Positions 5,516 to 6,636 of a stretch of 6,636 nucleotides of DNA are shown piece after piece. Source of the stretch: Bacillota bacterium (lineage in GTDB: Bacteria > Bacillota > Clostridia > UBA1381); contig JAJPXA010000069.1 in the NCBI GenBank assembly GCA_021205715.1, positions 1 to 6,636 of the forward strand. Reading direction: 5' to 3'. Within the stretch, counting starts at the first letter, position 1; each line of letters opens with the position of its first letter. The notes beneath the pieces were generated by a model. It was not told where the DNA came from. It made no database searches and saw nothing but the letters and a program-made list of their open reading frames with translations. Made by a program: the position numbers and the translations under genes.

Positions 5516-6636
5516 TTATTCGCTCACCGTCCACGACAAAACGCGGTCGTTTGTTATGTACCTCGACGCGCCGGAGAAATCGGCGCTTATAATATTTCCG
5601 TATTCCCTGTCCACAGCGTATATGCGCGAACCGAGCGCGGTAATATCGTCAGCGGCGCGCGGGTATATTTGATACAAATTCGCGCCGTCCAAATCGGATA
5701 TGTACACGCCCTCGTAATCGATAAACAGCTTATCGCCGAAAATACTCAAGCCGTCGCCGTAGCCGACATACAACACCTCATCCGTACCCAATCTCGTTCG
5801 GTATATCTCCATACGATACATATTTTTGTAATATACCAAATCACCGCTTTGCGCGAGAACATCCGAGTACACCACATCATCCGGCAAATCCGCGGCAAGT
5901 CCCGCACCGTAAGCGTTGCCGTTTATGTTAACGTAATAAATATCCTGACCGCAGTCATTGTTTACAAACAGAACATTCTCGTCCGCGGACTGATTTTGGC
6001 ATATCCTCGAATTATCGCTGTTTATATACATTTTATTCGAGCCGTCGGCGTCAAAACGGTAGATATTGTGATAAAGACTGTCGTCCTGAACCAAAATATA
6101 TTTTCCGTAAAAGACGCAGTTATACGGCGCGAGCATTATTTCACCCATAGTCACAGCCGTTTCGGCATATGTGTCAAGGTTCAGGGCAATCATCGACGCC
6201 TCGCCGGCGCGGTTACAGTAAATATAGCCGCCGTGAAGCTCCGCGTTTTCCGTTCCCGAGGCGATATTCTTAACCTCATCGCCTATCTCGTAAACCGCGC
6301 CGCTCTCGGTGTCGGCGCAATAGAGCCTGTCCTCGTAAAATCCCAATATCTGCGCGCCGCTTTCCAAAAGCCGCTCGCAGCTTTCGCCGCCGGCATCGCA
6401 TCTGTAAATACCGCCGTAATTATCCGTGTAATACAAATATCCGCCGCTGTATACTACCGTTTCCGCGCAAGCGTCGGAAATCTTAATTCGCTCCGTGCCG
6501 TCCGCGTTTACTCTGTATATCTTCGAGTAATCGTCGGCGCTTGCGTAGAAAATATACGCTTCCGCACCGTCCTCAGCCGCGGCGGTTTCAATTATAACTC
6601 TTTGACGCTCGCCGTCCCACTCGACATCTGCGCCGA
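5516..6636 (-). CDS. DUF5050-like beta-propeller surface protein (5' end outside window)
   Basis: The frame is open from the right edge of the window to TAA at 5518-5516, giving 372 residues without a true start. The TTG at 6436 is in frame but has homologous sequence before it. The first residues seen, ADVEWDGERQRVIIE, resemble the end of a copper-amine-oxidase-N-like domain, common in clostridial secreted and wall proteins. After them come repeated units of the form IYY..D..G.IYR.D.DG, for example SKIYRVNADGTERIKIS, GGYLYYTDNYGGIYRCDAGG, NIYRFDADGSNKMYINS, MEIYRTRLGT and GVYISDLDGANLYQIYP. This matches DUF5050-type propeller repeats. The protein ends in WTVSE with no sorting signal, so any anchor would be N-terminal. 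Role unknown; ligand binding or environmental sensing is only a guess. The AEC permease gene follows 24 bp downstream. The domain call is good; the N-terminal domain call is tentative. Confidence 0.75.
   Translation of the reverse strand, partial: GADVEWDGERQRVIIETAAAEDGAEAYIFYASADDYSKIYRVNADGTERIKISDACAETVVYSGGYLYYTDNYGGIYRCDAGGESCERLLESGAQILGFYEDRLYCADTESGAVYEIGDEVKNIASGTENAELHGGYIYCNRAGEASMIALNLDTYAETAVTMGEIMLAPYNCVFYGKYILVQDDSLYHNIYRFDADGSNKMYINSDNSRICQNQSADENVLFVNNDCGQDIYYVNINGNAYGAGLAADLPDDVVYSDVLAQSGDLVYYKNMYRMEIYRTRLGTDEVLYVGYGDGLSIFGDKLFIDYEGVYISDLDGANLYQIYPRAADDITALGSRIYAVDREYGNIISADFSGASRYITNDRVLSWTVSE

Overview
All five recognisable genes and the one gene remnant lie on the minus strand, so transcription runs from high to low coordinates. 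Three things point to a Clostridia-type Firmicute, probably an uncultured gut or other anaerobic lineage: a leucine T-box leader in front of a long-form 2-isopropylmalate synthase, a two-gene SufC/SufB-like Fe-S assembly pair with no other SUF genes next to it, and a DUF5050-type surface protein. Genus cannot be judged from this window.

Layout in transcription order. (1) 6636-5516: 3' part of a probable surface or secreted beta-propeller protein (DUF5050-like), with what looks like the end of a copper-amine-oxidase-N-like domain at the window edge. (2) 5491-4574: an AEC (auxin efflux carrier) family permease only 24 bp downstream, probably co-transcribed. (3) 4573-4050: about 520 bp without a gene, nearly all of it a candidate non-autonomous mobile element (4086-4553). 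It has 14-bp perfect inverted ends and an interior packed with perfect hairpins. (4) 4049-3342 and 3330-2407: a SufC-like ATPase and a short (307 aa) SufB/SufD-like scaffold protein, 11 bp apart, resembling the minimal SmsCB/SufBC-type Fe-S cluster machinery. (5) 2348-2002: a sigma-70-type promoter and a complete T-box riboswitch with a CUC (Leu) specifier, a UGGU tRNA-acceptor-binding box, an antiterminator and a strong intrinsic terminator. (6) 1938-202: leuA, controlled by that T-box. (7) 277-8: the DNA-binding C-terminal domain of an AraC-family regulator, in another frame, with no start codon and no N-terminal part.

The two oddest things are the leuA/araC junction at about 265-283 and the hairpin-rich element. 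At the junction, leuA loses its own stop and runs 25 codons out of frame through a decapitated AraC domain. This is either a real deletion or fusion scar or an assembly chimera. The inverted-repeat element ends 36 bp upstream of the smsC-like start codon and separates the Fe-S pair from the upstream permease. The T-box gives leuA a clear physiological logic: uncharged tRNA-Leu relieves termination. The other genes are not obviously connected to leucine synthesis. I see no tRNA, rRNA or CRISPR array.
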